From Clostridiales bacterium (GTDB lineage: Bacteria > Bacillota > Clostridia > Christensenellales > Pumilibacteraceae): 64,000 nucleotides of DNA. Both the position numbers and the translations under genes were made by a program. Positions within the stretch are counted from its first letter, which is position 1. Every line of letters starts with the position of its first letter. Where the stretch lies: positions 93,910 through 157,909 of the forward strand of contig JAFLVC010000003.1 of NCBI GenBank assembly GCA_022508505.1, in the 5' to 3' direction. The notes beneath the pieces are model-generated. The model was not told the DNA's origin and made no database searches. It worked only from the letters and a program-made list of their open reading frames with translations. Of this stretch, positions 20,633-30,762 are shown one piece after another.

Positions 20633-20725
20633 ACATTCGGGTAAAAACCCGTACCTCATCACTCAGTCGAGCGCTCTCCACGCCGAACTAAAGTATGAGG
20701 CGAATTCTTATCACGGAGGTTAAAC

Positions 20726-20989
20726 ATGGATAAGCAGGTAAAGGCGGAAATTATCGCCAAGTACGCGACGCACGAGGGAGACACGGGAAGTCCCGAGGTT
20801 CAGATAGCGCTTCTGACCTGGAGGATCAACCACCTCACCGAGCATCTCAAGACGCACGCCAAGGATCACCACAGCAGACGCGGACTTTTGCAGATGGTCG
20901 GCTCCCGCCGCAGTCAGCTCAATTACCTCAAGAGCATCGATATCGAAAGATACAGAAGCCTTGTCGCTAAGCTTGAGCTGCGTAAGTAA
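20726..20989 (+). CDS. rpsO: 30S ribosomal protein S15
   Basis: [56 protein letters not shown]. Confidence 0.97.
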   Translation: MDKQVKAEIIAKYATHEGDTGSPEVQIALLTWRINHLTEHLKTHAKDHHSRRGLLQMVGSRRSQLNYLKSIDIERYRSLVAKLELRK

Positions 20990-21003
20990 AGCTTCGCTCA
21001 CGG

Positions 21004-21030
21004 AAGGGGCGCGTTCTCGCACCCCTTTTT
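21004..21030 (+). terminator. Intrinsic terminator/attenuator between rpsO and pnp
   Basis: AAGGGGcGCG-ttct-CGCaCCCCTT TTT. Confidence 0.75.
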
Positions 21031-21119
21031 GTATGTATAGACGCGCGCAAAAAGCGCGTTAAGCCTATACGGTTCGTTCGTCATAAAAAAGTGTAATTAC
21101 ATCAAGGAGATAATAAATA

Positions 21120-23213
21120 ATGGAATGCAGTGTTTTTGAAACCGAGATCGGCGGTCGCAAGGTGATTGTCGAAACAGGTAAGTACGCAGGACAAGCCAAC
21201 GGATCGTGCATAATACGTTGCGGCGATACGGTTGTCATGACCAACGTAACAATGGCGGCGGCGCCCCGCCCGGGAATGGACTATTTCCCGCTCGGCGTCG
21301 ACTTCGAGGAAAAGCTGTACTCGATTGGCAAGATCCCCGGCAGCTTCAAGCGCCGCGAGGGTCGCGGCAGCGACAAGTCGATACTGACGTCGCGCCTTAT
21401 AGATAGGCCCATTCGTCCGCTGTTTCCCAAGGGACTTTTTAACGACGTGTCCGTCGTGTGCACGGCGCTTTCGGTGGACACCAACATACCGCCCGAAGTG
21501 TTCGGCATGCTCGGAAGCTCGGTAGCGCTTTCCATATCGGACATACCGTTTAACGGCCCGACGGGCTCTGTCGTCGTCGGCTGTGTGGACGGCAAGTACG
21601 TAATCAACCCCGACAGCGAGCAGCGCGCGAAGAGCAGCATGCACGTTTACGTTTCGGGTACGGCGGACGCCATCATGATGGTCGAGGCGGGCGCAAACGA
21701 GGTCAGCGAGGAAGAGATGCTCGGCGGCATACTGTTTGCCCACGAGGAGATCAAAAAGCAGGTCAAATTCATCAACGACATCGTCAAAAAGGTGGGCAAG
21801 AAAAAGCTCGAGATGGAGCTTTACCACATCGGCGAGGACGTCGACGCGGCCGTCAGGAAGTACGCCGACAAGATGCTCGACAAGGCGCTCGACACGTTTG
21901 ATCGCGCAGAGCGTCAAGCCAATCAGGACGCCGTTCAGGCCGACGTCATGGAGCACTTCAAAGAGCAGTTCGAGGGCAGAGAGCGCGAGATAGGCGACTC
22001 GCTCTACTACATGACCAAGGAGAAGGTGCGCGAAAAGATTTTGTCCAAGGGCATTCGTCCCGACGGCAGAAAGACCACCGACATCCGCGACATTTGGTGC
22101 GAGGTAGGCATTCTCCCGCGCACGCACGGCTCGGCTGTGTTTACACGCGGACAGTCGCAGGCACTTTCAATCTGCACGCTCGGCACCGCTTCCGACGCGC
22201 AAAAGCTTGACAACCTCGACGAAGAGGACAGCAAGCGCTATATGCACCAATACAACATGCCGCCGTACTCGACGGGCGAAGCGAAGCCGCTCCGCGCGCC
22301 CGGCAGGCGCGAGATAGGCCACGGCGCACTCGCAGAGCGCGCGCTCGAGCCCGTCATTCCGTCCGAGGAAGAATTCCCGTACACCATTCGTATCGTGTCC
22401 GAGATACTCTCGTCCAACGGCTCGACCTCGCAGGCGAGCGTCTGCGGATCTACGCTGTCGCTCATGGACGCGGGCGTTCCCATCAAGGCGCCTGTCGCGG
22501 GCATAGCAATGGGCCTTATAAAGGACGACGAAAAGGGTAGGCTTGCCATTCTTTCCGACATTCAAGGTCTCGAGGACTTCCTCGGCGACATGGACTTTAA
22601 GGTAGCGGGCACGGCAAACGGCATAACCGCTATCCAAATGGACATCAAGATCAAGGGCATCAACGAGCAAATCTTGAGGACGGCGCTCGCACAGGCGCAC
22701 GACGGCAGAATGCATATTCTCGGCAAGATGCTCGAGGTCATCGACAAGCCGCGTCCCGAGCTTTCCAAGTACGCGCCTAAGATCGTCATGATCAACATCG
22801 ACCCCGAAAAGATCGGCGACGTCATCGGTAAGCAGGGCAAGGTCATCAACAAAATAGTAGAGGACACCGGCGTCAAGATCGACATCGAAGAGGACGGCAA
22901 GGTCTTTATTGCGGGTATCGATCCCGAAATGATAGAAAAGGCGAAGGCGATCATTCTCGCAATCGTCAAAGAGCCCGAAATCGGCGACATCTTCATCGGC
23001 CCCGTAGTCACCGTCCGCGACGACCTCGGCGCGTTCGTCGAGATCACGCCCGGGCGCGACGGAATGGTACACATCGCAAAGCTCGGTAAGTTTGCCGGCA
23101 AGCGCGTGACCAAGGTCTCCGACGTATTGCAGGTGGGCGACACCGCCAAGGTCGAAGTGGTAAGCTTTACCAAGCAGGGCAAGATCGACTTAAAGCTCAT
23201 TGAAAAGCTGTAA
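21120..23213 (+). CDS. pnp: Polyribonucleotide nucleotidyltransferase
   Basis: Two RNase PH domains, KH (GKQGKVINKIVEDTGVKIDIEEDG) and S1 domains; next to rpsO. Confidence 0.97.
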   Translation: MECSVFETEIGGRKVIVETGKYAGQANGSCIIRCGDTVVMTNVTMAAAPRPGMDYFPLGVDFEEKLYSIGKIPGSFKRREGRGSDKSILTSRLIDRPIRPLFPKGLFNDVSVVCTALSVDTNIPPEVFGMLGSSVALSISDIPFNGPTGSVVVGCVDGKYVINPDSEQRAKSSMHVYVSGTADAIMMVEAGANEVSEEEMLGGILFAHEEIKKQVKFINDIVKKVGKKKLEMELYHIGEDVDAAVRKYADKMLDKALDTFDRAERQANQDAVQADVMEHFKEQFEGREREIGDSLYYMTKEKVREKILSKGIRPDGRKTTDIRDIWCEVGILPRTHGSAVFTRGQSQALSICTLGTASDAQKLDNLDEEDSKRYMHQYNMPPYSTGEAKPLRAPGRREIGHGALAERALEPVIPSEEEFPYTIRIVSEILSSNGSTSQASVCGSTLSLMDAGVPIKAPVAGIAMGLIKDDEKGRLAILSDIQGLEDFLGDMDFKVAGTANGITAIQMDIKIKGINEQILRTALAQAHDGRMHILGKMLEVIDKPRPELSKYAPKIVMINIDPEKIGDVIGKQGKVINKIVEDTGVKIDIEEDGKVFIAGIDPEMIEKAKAIILAIVKEPEIGDIFIGPVVTVRDDLGAFVEITPGRDGMVHIAKLGKFAGKRVTKVSDVLQVGDTAKVEVVSFTKQGKIDLKLIEKL

Positions 23214-23317
23214 AAAAATTCGAATAAAAACGCCACGACTATAATATAAGTTTAAGAGGGGTTGAACTCCGAAACAACACGGGGTCAATCCCTCTCAACA
23301 TATATGTCGGGGGCGCT

Positions 23318-24043
23318 ATGATTCGAATTAAGAATAAGCCGAAATTTTTATCGCTCGTTTTGGGCAATATAGTAATGGTTGCAACCGTCGCGGCGTTGCT
23401 GCTTTTGACCGTCACCGACGTAAAAGCGGAGCGCGCCGGCGGCGGCAAACCGTACTACTCGGGCAAGTCGGACACAAAGGTTTCGCTCATGATAAACGTT
23501 TATTGGGGCACCGAGTACATCGAGCCTATGCTGGACGTCCTCGCTAAGCATAACGTCAAGACAACCTTTTTCGTCGGCGGGAGCTGGGCTGCCGCCAATG
23601 CCGAAACGCTCAAGCGCATTCACGCCGCGGGACACGAGATAGGTAATCACGGCTACTACCACAAAGACCATTCCAAGATAGACGGCGAGTACAACAAGCG
23701 TGAAATACGGAGCGCGCACGACGTCGTAAAAGACATCGTAGGCGTCGACATGGACCTCTTTGCGCCGCCGTCGGGGGCGTTCAACGACACGACGCTCAAG
23801 GCCGCCGCAGAGCTCGGTTACAGGACGATAATGTGGACGCGCGACACAATCGATTGGCGCGACCACGACACCGACCTCATTTACCGACGCGCGGTCAAGA
23901 ACGTAAAGGGCGGCGACCTCATACTCATGCACCCGACGGAGAACACGCTTTTCGCCTTAGAGCGCATAATAACAGAGGTGTATTCGCAGGGGCTTGAAAT
24001 ATCGACGGTGGGCGACGTCCTGAGCGGCACGACGGTCGCGTAG
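23318..24043 (+). CDS. ylxY: YlxY-like polysaccharide deacetylase (NodB) family protein with degenerate motif 1
   Basis: SLMINVYWGTEYIEPMLDVLAKHNVKTTFFVGGSWAAANAETLKRIHAAGHEIGNHGYYH; same pnp-ylxY-mlpA order as in Bacillus. Confidence 0.82.
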   Translation: MIRIKNKPKFLSLVLGNIVMVATVAALLLLTVTDVKAERAGGGKPYYSGKSDTKVSLMINVYWGTEYIEPMLDVLAKHNVKTTFFVGGSWAAANAETLKRIHAAGHEIGNHGYYHKDHSKIDGEYNKREIRSAHDVVKDIVGVDMDLFAPPSGAFNDTTLKAAAELGYRTIMWTRDTIDWRDHDTDLIYRRAVKNVKGGDLILMHPTENTLFALERIITEVYSQGLEISTVGDVLSGTTVA

Positions 24044-24078
24044 CAAATTCGTATAATAACACGGAGTAAAATCGACGG

Positions 24079-25335
24079 ATGACAGTTAAAAAATACAAAA
24101 ACGGTTTGACCGTTATAATAGAGAGAAACGACGCGCTTCGTTCGGTGACGTCGGGAATAATGGTGGGCACGGGCAGTGCCTACGAAACGCGTGAAAACAA
24201 CGGCATATCCCACTTCATCGAGCACATGCAGTTTAAGGGTACCGAAAAGCGGAGCGCCGAGGATATTGTAAACGCCTTCGACGAGGCGGGCGCAAGTTTT
24301 AACGCCTTTACCGCCAAGGAGTATACCTGCTATTACTTTAAGTCGATTGACGAAAAGATTGAAGATTGTTTTGAGGTGCTTTCCGACCTTTTCCTTCATT
24401 CGGTGTACGACGATACCGAGCTCGACCGCGAGCGGCACGTAATAATCGAGGAGATTAACATGAGTCTCGACGATCCCGACGGCGTGTGCTACGACGTGCT
24501 GTACGGCACCATGTTCAAGGGCGCGCTCGGCATGGAAATATTGGGGCCCAAGGAAAACGTTTCGCGGTTCGGCAAAGCGGATATTCTCGCTTACAAGTCT
24601 ACCAACTACACGCCGAGCAACACCGTTGTCGCGTTTGTCGGAAACATCACCGAGGAAACGGCGCTCGGCCTTGTCGAAAAGTATCTTTCCGAGTGGGTGA
24701 ACGCCGAATACAAGGCTCCGCCCGTAAAGATGGCGGAGACGTTTAACGTCGGCTACGGCTCGTTCATCAAGGATTTCGAGCAGTCCGAAATATCGATTGC
24801 GTTCCCCGCACTTTCCGTCGGCGACGAACGCACGGCGACGCTTTCGGCGCTCGACTATATTTTCGGCACGGGCATGGGTTCGCGGCTTTTCAGACGGCTT
24901 CGCGAACAGATGGGGCTCGTGTACAGCGTGTACTGCCAGCCCTGGTTCGGCCGCGACAACGGTGTGTTTTCGATATGCGCCAACGTCAACGTCACAAACG
25001 TCGAAAAGAGCATCAAGGCGATAAAGGAAGAGATAGACAAGCTTCTAAAAGATGGCGTGACGGAAAGCGAGACCAACAAGGCAAAAACGCAGCTCAAGGT
25101 GAGCGCATTGTTCGGCAAGGAAAACCCGATGAGCTATATGCTCGCTCTCATGCGCCGCCGCGCGCTTTTGGACGAGGACTACGACCTCGACGTGCTCATT
25201 GCTCGGATTGACCGCATAACGCCGAAGGATATCGACGCTATGGCGCACGAGATTTTGGAGCGTGACGCGGCGTTCGCTTACGCAGGCAAAAAGCCGCCAA
25301 AGGCGATTGATAAGATTTTCTACAACGCAAAATAG
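24079..25335 (+). CDS. mlpA: M16-family zinc peptidase
   Basis: NNGISHFIEHMQFKGTEKRSA (HxxEH), downstream of pnp-ylxY. Confidence 0.9.
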   Translation: MTVKKYKNGLTVIIERNDALRSVTSGIMVGTGSAYETRENNGISHFIEHMQFKGTEKRSAEDIVNAFDEAGASFNAFTAKEYTCYYFKSIDEKIEDCFEVLSDLFLHSVYDDTELDRERHVIIEEINMSLDDPDGVCYDVLYGTMFKGALGMEILGPKENVSRFGKADILAYKSTNYTPSNTVVAFVGNITEETALGLVEKYLSEWVNAEYKAPPVKMAETFNVGYGSFIKDFEQSEISIAFPALSVGDERTATLSALDYIFGTGMGSRLFRRLREQMGLVYSVYCQPWFGRDNGVFSICANVNVTNVEKSIKAIKEEIDKLLKDGVTESETNKAKTQLKVSALFGKENPMSYMLALMRRRALLDEDYDLDVLIARIDRITPKDIDAMAHEILERDAAFAYAGKKPPKAIDKIFYNAK

Positions 25336-25350
25336 ACGGAGGGGAAAACC

Positions 25351-25728
25351 ATGGAAGAAAAAAAGGATAAGCTCGACATACTGTTCGAGATGCAAAAGGG
25401 TCTCGACGCATACATACGCGAAAAGCGCGAGCTCAAATATACGAAGGGCGAGTGGGTGCAGAAAAAGGCAATGGCGCTCATGGTCGAGCTCGCCGAGGTC
25501 GTAGAGGAAGCAAAATACAAGTGGTGGAAGAACGGCACCGAAATAGACGACGAAAAGCTTCATGAGGAAATAGTCGACGTTTTGCACTTCTTTCTCGGCA
25601 TGGCAATAGACAGCGGCATGACGTCGCAGGAGCTTTTCGATATTTATATCAAAAAGAACAAGGAAAACTACGATCGCCAGAACGGATTGTCAAAGAAAGA
25701 AGGCTACGCGATAGCGGATAATAAATAA
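25351..25728 (+). CDS. Dimeric all-alpha dUTP diphosphatase/MazG-like NTP pyrophosphohydrolase
   Basis: ALMVELAEVVEEAKYKWWK...EEIVDVLHFFLGMAIDSGMT (ExxE...ExxD motifs). Confidence 0.82.
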   Translation: MEEKKDKLDILFEMQKGLDAYIREKRELKYTKGEWVQKKAMALMVELAEVVEEAKYKWWKNGTEIDDEKLHEEIVDVLHFFLGMAIDSGMTSQELFDIYIKKNKENYDRQNGLSKKEGYAIADNK

Positions 25729-25735
25729 GAGATAA

Positions 25736-25789
25736 GAGGGACAGTCCCTCAGTCGCCTAAAGGCGACAGCTCCCCTTGCACAGGGGAGC
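25736..25789. repeat. Compact element of three adjacent perfect palindromes (REP-like intergenic element)
   Basis: GAGGGACaGTCCCTC (25736-25750), GTCGCCtaaaGGCGAC (25752-25767), GCTCCCCTtgcacAGGGGAGC (25769-25789). Confidence 0.7.
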
Positions 25790-25801
25790 CGAATAAAGAG
25801 G

Positions 25802-25831
25802 AAGCGCCGATTTAAATAGTCGGCGCTTTTT
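25802..25831 (+). terminator. Intrinsic terminator upstream of ftsK
   Basis: AAGCGCCGA-tttaaatag-TCGGCGCTT TTT. Confidence 0.8.
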
Positions 25832-25914
25832 AGATTCTTCGCTAACGCTCAATAACCTTCGGTTGCTTCGTAGCACATAGTAATGGTGCGGCTCGTCAGG
25901 CGTAACAAAAAACG

Positions 25915-25937
25915 AATAACGGCAGTACACACACGAC
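25915..25937 (+). repeat. 23-bp dispersed intergenic repeat, copy 1
   Basis: AATAACGGCAGTACACACACGAC; one mismatch to 34184-34206. Confidence 0.65.
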
Positions 25938-25973
25938 ACCGAAAAAATAAAATCACTAAATAAAGAAAAAGAC

Positions 25974-26002
25974 TTGATAAAGAAAAAGCTGTATGTTATA
26001 AT
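25974..26002 (+). promoter_or_regulatory. ftsK/spoIIIE promoter
   Basis: TTGATA (25974-25979), 17 bp, TATAAT (25997-26002). Confidence 0.75.
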
Positions 26003-26058
26003 GATAGTTACGTAGAAAAGTACCTTATTTTTCTATGACTGATTTTTCGGAGTGAGCC

Positions 26059-29000
26059 GTGGCAAATAAGAGAATGAAAAAGCGATATAAGAGCAATAAC
26101 GATAATCACGACCTTTTAGGCGTAGTTTTGATTATCGTATCGGTGTTCTTATTGCTGTGCATAGTGATTCCGCCGATACTGAGCGTTGTCAGCGAGGCGA
26201 TTTTTTCTGTTGTTCTCGGCATTTTCGGAATAGCCGCGTATCCCGGATTGGTTGCACTGCTGACCTGGGGAATAATGCTTGTTTTGCGTTGGAAGCATGA
26301 CGCCCCGTCCGTCAAGAACAGCGTTTGCATTGCGCTTTTGATATTCTGCGCGGCGACAATATTCCAGCTCGCGTCCACGCACGCATTTCTCGATCAAAAC
26401 TATACGGCGTATATAGCCGACACGTACTCCGTCAAGTATTCTTTCGGCGGAATAGTAATGGGCACAATTGCGTTCGGACTTCAGCACGTAATCACCGAAG
26501 CGGGGTGCTATATTCTGTTTTCTTTGCTCGCGCTCATCGTTTTTGCCGTGATGATAGACGCCGTAGGGCGTATTCGCGCGTATGCCGCGTCCAGAAAAGC
26601 GCCCGTAGAAAAGGCGGAGCCCGCGCCGAGCTTCGACACTCGCACCGATCCGCAGAGCGTTATTCCCGTCGATATAGGTCACGGGCTTTTCGTCGGCACA
26701 ATAGCGCGCAAAGCGCCGCCGCAGATATTTTCAGAGACGGGCAGGGCGTCTCAAATAGCGGAAAGCGAGCCTCGCGCCGTGTCCGACTACGCCGAAGATC
26801 CGGTCATGCTCGAGCCCAAAATTTCGGACAAGCATTCTGCAGCTCACATGGCGCTCTACGGCGACAGCGACGCGCTCAAAAGAAAGTCCGCCGAAGAATA
26901 CAGGCGCAGCGTAGAGGAAAGGCGAGAAGATCGCCGCGACACAAGGCGCGAAACGACGGCATATTCTCAGCCTGTGCGCGAGGAGTACGTCGAAAAGCAA
27001 GAAAGCGAATTGGTCGAGCCGTACATCAGAACTGCGGAGGACGCCCGCGCCAACACTTCGTCGGGACCGAGAAAGATAGTTCACGACACGCACGACGTGT
27101 TTTTCCCCGTAGAAAAGCATTTGGTGTTTAACGACGACGGCATAGAAAATGCCGACGACATAAAGCGCAGACTGCGCGAGGACGCCAAAAAGCGCAAGTG
27201 GAGTGACATCGAAACGTCGGAGAGCAGAGAGCCCGCGCCTAAAATCGCCGAGCCTAAGCGCACTCCGCCTCCCGTATTTATGCCTATCAAGCGTCCCGAG
27301 CCGGTGCAAGAGCCCGTTCGTGACGAACCGATAATAGACGCCGACCTCGACAGAAGAAACGCCGCGCCGCGGATCGGCGCGCCCGCGGAAAGCAAGGCTC
27401 AAAGCGCACCGACCGCAGAAAGCGTCGACGACAGGTTTTTGCGCGCGTTCGGGGCGACGAGCGATATGCCCAAGTTCGAGCCCGAGCCCGTTCAAGACGA
27501 CATCATCAACACCGACATTATGCGCGGCACGTCGTTTATAATAGAGTCGGAACCCGAGCGTTCCGACCTCGATCCCGACGATATAATAGTTGGAGACGAG
27601 CCGGAAGAAAACGCGGAAAAACCGGATAGCGTCGTCAGACCTGCGCCCGTCGTTTCCGTCAAAGAGGACAACGACATCGGCATTATAGACGGCATGGGCG
27701 GCATGAAAGGGCTTTCCATTGTGGACGGACCTGCAGTCGACTTGACAGAGCGCCACGACATAACGAGCGATCTCATAGACGGCGAGGACTTGTCGGGCAT
27801 GTACGGTGCGGCGGACGACGAACAGCCTGCGCCGCCGATAAAGCCCGCGCGCGTCAAGAGAAGCGCAATGCCCATCGACAATCAGATATCCATTCAGTCG
27901 ATGATAGATGAAAAGGCGGATGAGAGCATAGTCATTCAGCCCCAAAAGCGTCACAAAAAGTACGGCAACTACTTGGCGCCGCCCATTGACCTTCTTAAAA
28001 AATATCAGAAGAACGACATGCTCGAGGAAGAGCTCAACCGCAACGCCGCCATACTCGAAGAGGTTATCGGCAGATTCTTGAAGTCTGAGGTCAAGGTTGT
28101 TCGCATCGTTCCCGGACCTACAGTCACGCGTTACGAGCTCGAGTGCCAGACGGGCGTTCCCGTCAAGCAGATAGAAACGCATAGCTCGGACATCGAGTAC
28201 GAGCTCGCTTCCATCAGCAAAATCCGCATCGAAGCGCCTATACCCGGCAAGCGCGCCGTAGGTATCGAGGTGCCAAACGCGAACAAGTCCATAGTCGGCA
28301 TACGCGAGATAATCGAGTCCGAAGAGTACGTAAAAGCCAAGTCGCCCATGACGTTTGCCGTCGGCAAGGGTATAAGCGGCGACGTGGTGCTTTGCGATCT
28401 CGAAAAGGTCCCGCACCTTCTCATTGCCGGTCAGACGGGTAGCGGCAAGAGCGCGTGCTTGAACGGACTTATCGTAAGCCTTTTGTACAAGTCGTCGCCC
28501 GAGGATTTGCGTTTCATTCTCGTAGACCCCAAGCGCGTCGAGTTCTCTGCGTATGCGGGCATGCCGCACCTGCTTTTCAATAACATAATCTACGAGCCCA
28601 ACGAGGTGCTCAACGCCTTGAAATGGGGCGTAAACGAAATGGAGCGCCGCTACGCACTGCTCCAAAAATACAGATGCAATCAGCTGTCGGCGTTCAACAA
28701 GCACCAAGACGTCATAAGCGGCAAGATAGACAGGCTGCCGCACATCATAATCATAATCGACGAGCTTGCCGACATCATGCAGTCTACGGTCAAGCGCGAC
28801 ATAGAGGATAAAATCAAGACCATAGCGGCAAAGGCGCGCGCGGCGGGTATTCACCTTATCGTCGCAACGCAGCGCCCGTCCGCCGACGTTTTGACGGGCA
28901 CGATAAAGACCAACCTGACGAGCAGGATTGCGTTCAAGGTGTCCGGTCAGACCGACTCGCGCATCATTCTCGACGTGCAGGGCGCGGAAGCGCTCGTCGG

Positions 29001-29442
29001 ACAGGGCGACATGCTGTTCTTCCCGGTCGACTATAGCTCGCCCAAGCGCGTGCAGGGCTCGTTCATAAGCGACGAAGAAGTTGCGTCCGTTCTCGGTCAC
29101 ATCAAGGAAAACGTAGAGTGCGACTTCGACGAGGACGCAATGAACGCCGTGTTCGGCAGCAGCGACGAATCGTTCGGCGCGGAAGCGGGCATGCAGAAGG
29201 CAAAGACCGATCCGCTCCTTCCCGACGTTTTGGCGCTTGTAATTCGCACCAAGCAAGCTTCGACGTCCAGCATTCAGCGAAGGTTTTCGATAGGCTACGC
29301 GAGGGCGTCGCGCATAATCGACATCATGGAAGAGCTGAAGTACATCGGTCCCGCCACAGGCAACAGCAAGCCGCGCGACGTCTTTATAACGAACGAGCAG
29401 TTCCGCGAGCAGTTCGGGTACGACGCGGACGAAAACAACTAA
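26059..29442 (+). CDS. FtsK/SpoIIIE-family DNA translocase
   Basis: N-terminal TM block, long linker, LIAGQTGSGKSACLNGLIVSLLYKSSPEDLRFILVDPKRVEF, C-terminal gamma wHTH. Confidence 0.95.
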   Translation: MANKRMKKRYKSNNDNHDLLGVVLIIVSVFLLLCIVIPPILSVVSEAIFSVVLGIFGIAAYPGLVALLTWGIMLVLRWKHDAPSVKNSVCIALLIFCAATIFQLASTHAFLDQNYTAYIADTYSVKYSFGGIVMGTIAFGLQHVITEAGCYILFSLLALIVFAVMIDAVGRIRAYAASRKAPVEKAEPAPSFDTRTDPQSVIPVDIGHGLFVGTIARKAPPQIFSETGRASQIAESEPRAVSDYAEDPVMLEPKISDKHSAAHMALYGDSDALKRKSAEEYRRSVEERREDRRDTRRETTAYSQPVREEYVEKQESELVEPYIRTAEDARANTSSGPRKIVHDTHDVFFPVEKHLVFNDDGIENADDIKRRLREDAKKRKWSDIETSESREPAPKIAEPKRTPPPVFMPIKRPEPVQEPVRDEPIIDADLDRRNAAPRIGAPAESKAQSAPTAESVDDRFLRAFGATSDMPKFEPEPVQDDIINTDIMRGTSFIIESEPERSDLDPDDIIVGDEPEENAEKPDSVVRPAPVVSVKEDNDIGIIDGMGGMKGLSIVDGPAVDLTERHDITSDLIDGEDLSGMYGAADDEQPAPPIKPARVKRSAMPIDNQISIQSMIDEKADESIVIQPQKRHKKYGNYLAPPIDLLKKYQKNDMLEEELNRNAAILEEVIGRFLKSEVKVVRIVPGPTVTRYELECQTGVPVKQIETHSSDIEYELASISKIRIEAPIPGKRAVGIEVPNANKSIVGIREIIESEEYVKAKSPMTFAVGKGISGDVVLCDLEKVPHLLIAGQTGSGKSACLNGLIVSLLYKSSPEDLRFILVDPKRVEFSAYAGMPHLLFNNIIYEPNEVLNALKWGVNEMERRYALLQKYRCNQLSAFNKHQDVISGKIDRLPHIIIIIDELADIMQSTVKRDIEDKIKTIAAKARAAGIHLIVATQRPSADVLTGTIKTNLTSRIAFKVSGQTDSRIILDVQGAEALVGQGDMLFFPVDYSSPKRVQGSFISDEEVASVLGHIKENVECDFDEDAMNAVFGSSDESFGAEAGMQKAKTDPLLPDVLALVIRTKQASTSSIQRRFSIGYARASRIIDIMEELKYIGPATGNSKPRDVFITNEQFREQFGYDADENN

Positions 29443-29454
29443 ACGGAGAAAAGA

Positions 29455-30762
29455 ATGAAAAGCGTGGCCGCGATTTCACTCGGGTGTGATAAGAACAGGG
29501 TGGATACCGAGCGTATGCTATACCGCATATCGCGCGGCGGTTACGGTATTTCGGACGTTTCTGACGCGGAGGTGATAATCGTAAACACCTGCGCGTTTAT
29601 CGAGAGCGCGCGCGAGGAGAGCATCGATACCATTCTCTCTTGCGCGGAGCTCAAAAAATCGGGCAAGTGCGAGCGCCTTATAGTCACAGGCTGTCTCCCG
29701 CAAAGATACTTGAGTGAGCTCAAAGCCGAGCTTCCCGAAGTGGACGCTTTTCTCGGCGTGAACGACTACGAGGGAATCGTTGAGGTTATCGATGGGAGCG
29801 ACGCAAAGCCCGCCGACTTCGACAGATTCGAGGCGCTTGAAAGCTGCGGGCGGCTTCTCACGACGTATCCGCATTTGGCGTACCTCAAAATCGCCGACGG
29901 CTGCGACAACAAGTGCACGTTTTGCGCAATCCCGTCCATTCGCGGACCGTACCGTTCCCGTCCGATTGACGGACTTGTAAAAGAGGCGGAGGGTCTTGTC
30001 GAGGGCGGCGTAAAGGAGCTCGTTCTCGTCGCGCAGGACGTAACGCGTTACGGCGAGGATAAAGGCAGCAGCTTGATAGAACTGCTTGCCGAATTAAAAG
30101 AATTGTCGGTCGAAAAAATACGGCTTTTGTACTGCTATCCCGAGCGCGTCTCGGACGAGCTCATCGAGTTTATATCGACTTGCGATAAGATGGCGAAATA
30201 TATCGACATACCCGTTCAGCACTACTCGGCAGGGATATTGAAGCTGATGAATAGGAAAACGACGGGCGAAGCGGTAGAGAGCCTTATAGCAAAGCTCCAC
30301 GCCCGCGGCATTGCGGTGCGGACGACGCTCATGGTCGGATTTCCGGGCGAGAGCGAGGAGGACTTTGCGGCGCTATGCGAATTTGTGAAGCGGGCGCGAC
30401 CTGAGTATGCGGGCGTGTTCGCGTACTCCAAAGAGGAAGGTACCGCCGCGGCGCGGCTCAAAGGCCACATCGCAAAATCGGTAAAGCGTAAAAGGGCGGA
30501 TACGCTCGGAAGGATATGCACCGAGGTTACGCGCGACTTCAATAAAAATCAGGTAGGGCGCACGCTCAAAGTCATTTACGAGGACATAGATTACGACAAA
30601 AATCTGTTTGTCGGCAGGGCAGACTTCCAAGCCCCCGACGTCGACGGGCGGGTGTACTTCAAGGCGCACGGCGCTTTGGTCGGAAAGTATTACGACGTCA
30701 AGATTACATACAGCGACGATTACGACCTTTACGGAGAGGCTATCGATGAACTTACCGAATAA
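29455..30762 (+). CDS. rimO: Ribosomal protein S12 methylthiotransferase
   Basis: ISLGCDKNRVDTERML, radical-SAM KIADGCDNKCTFCAIPSIRGPYRSR, C-terminal TRAM domain. Confidence 0.95.
   Translation: MKSVAAISLGCDKNRVDTERMLYRISRGGYGISDVSDAEVIIVNTCAFIESAREESIDTILSCAELKKSGKCERLIVTGCLPQRYLSELKAELPEVDAFLGVNDYEGIVEVIDGSDAKPADFDRFEALESCGRLLTTYPHLAYLKIADGCDNKCTFCAIPSIRGPYRSRPIDGLVKEAEGLVEGGVKELVLVAQDVTRYGEDKGSSLIELLAELKELSVEKIRLLYCYPERVSDELIEFISTCDKMAKYIDIPVQHYSAGILKLMNRKTTGEAVESLIAKLHARGIAVRTTLMVGFPGESEEDFAALCEFVKRARPEYAGVFAYSKEEGTAAARLKGHIAKSVKRKRADTLGRICTEVTRDFNKNQVGRTLKVIYEDIDYDKNLFVGRADFQAPDVDGRVYFKAHGALVGKYYDVKITYSDDYDLYGEAIDELTE

Noticed and set aside
26731-29256. 841-aa minus-strand ORF antisense to ftsK/spoIIIE
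   Set aside because: Shadow ORF caused by codon bias (frequent GAC/GTC/CGC); no RBS or recognisable domain; the opposite strand has a clear conserved gene.
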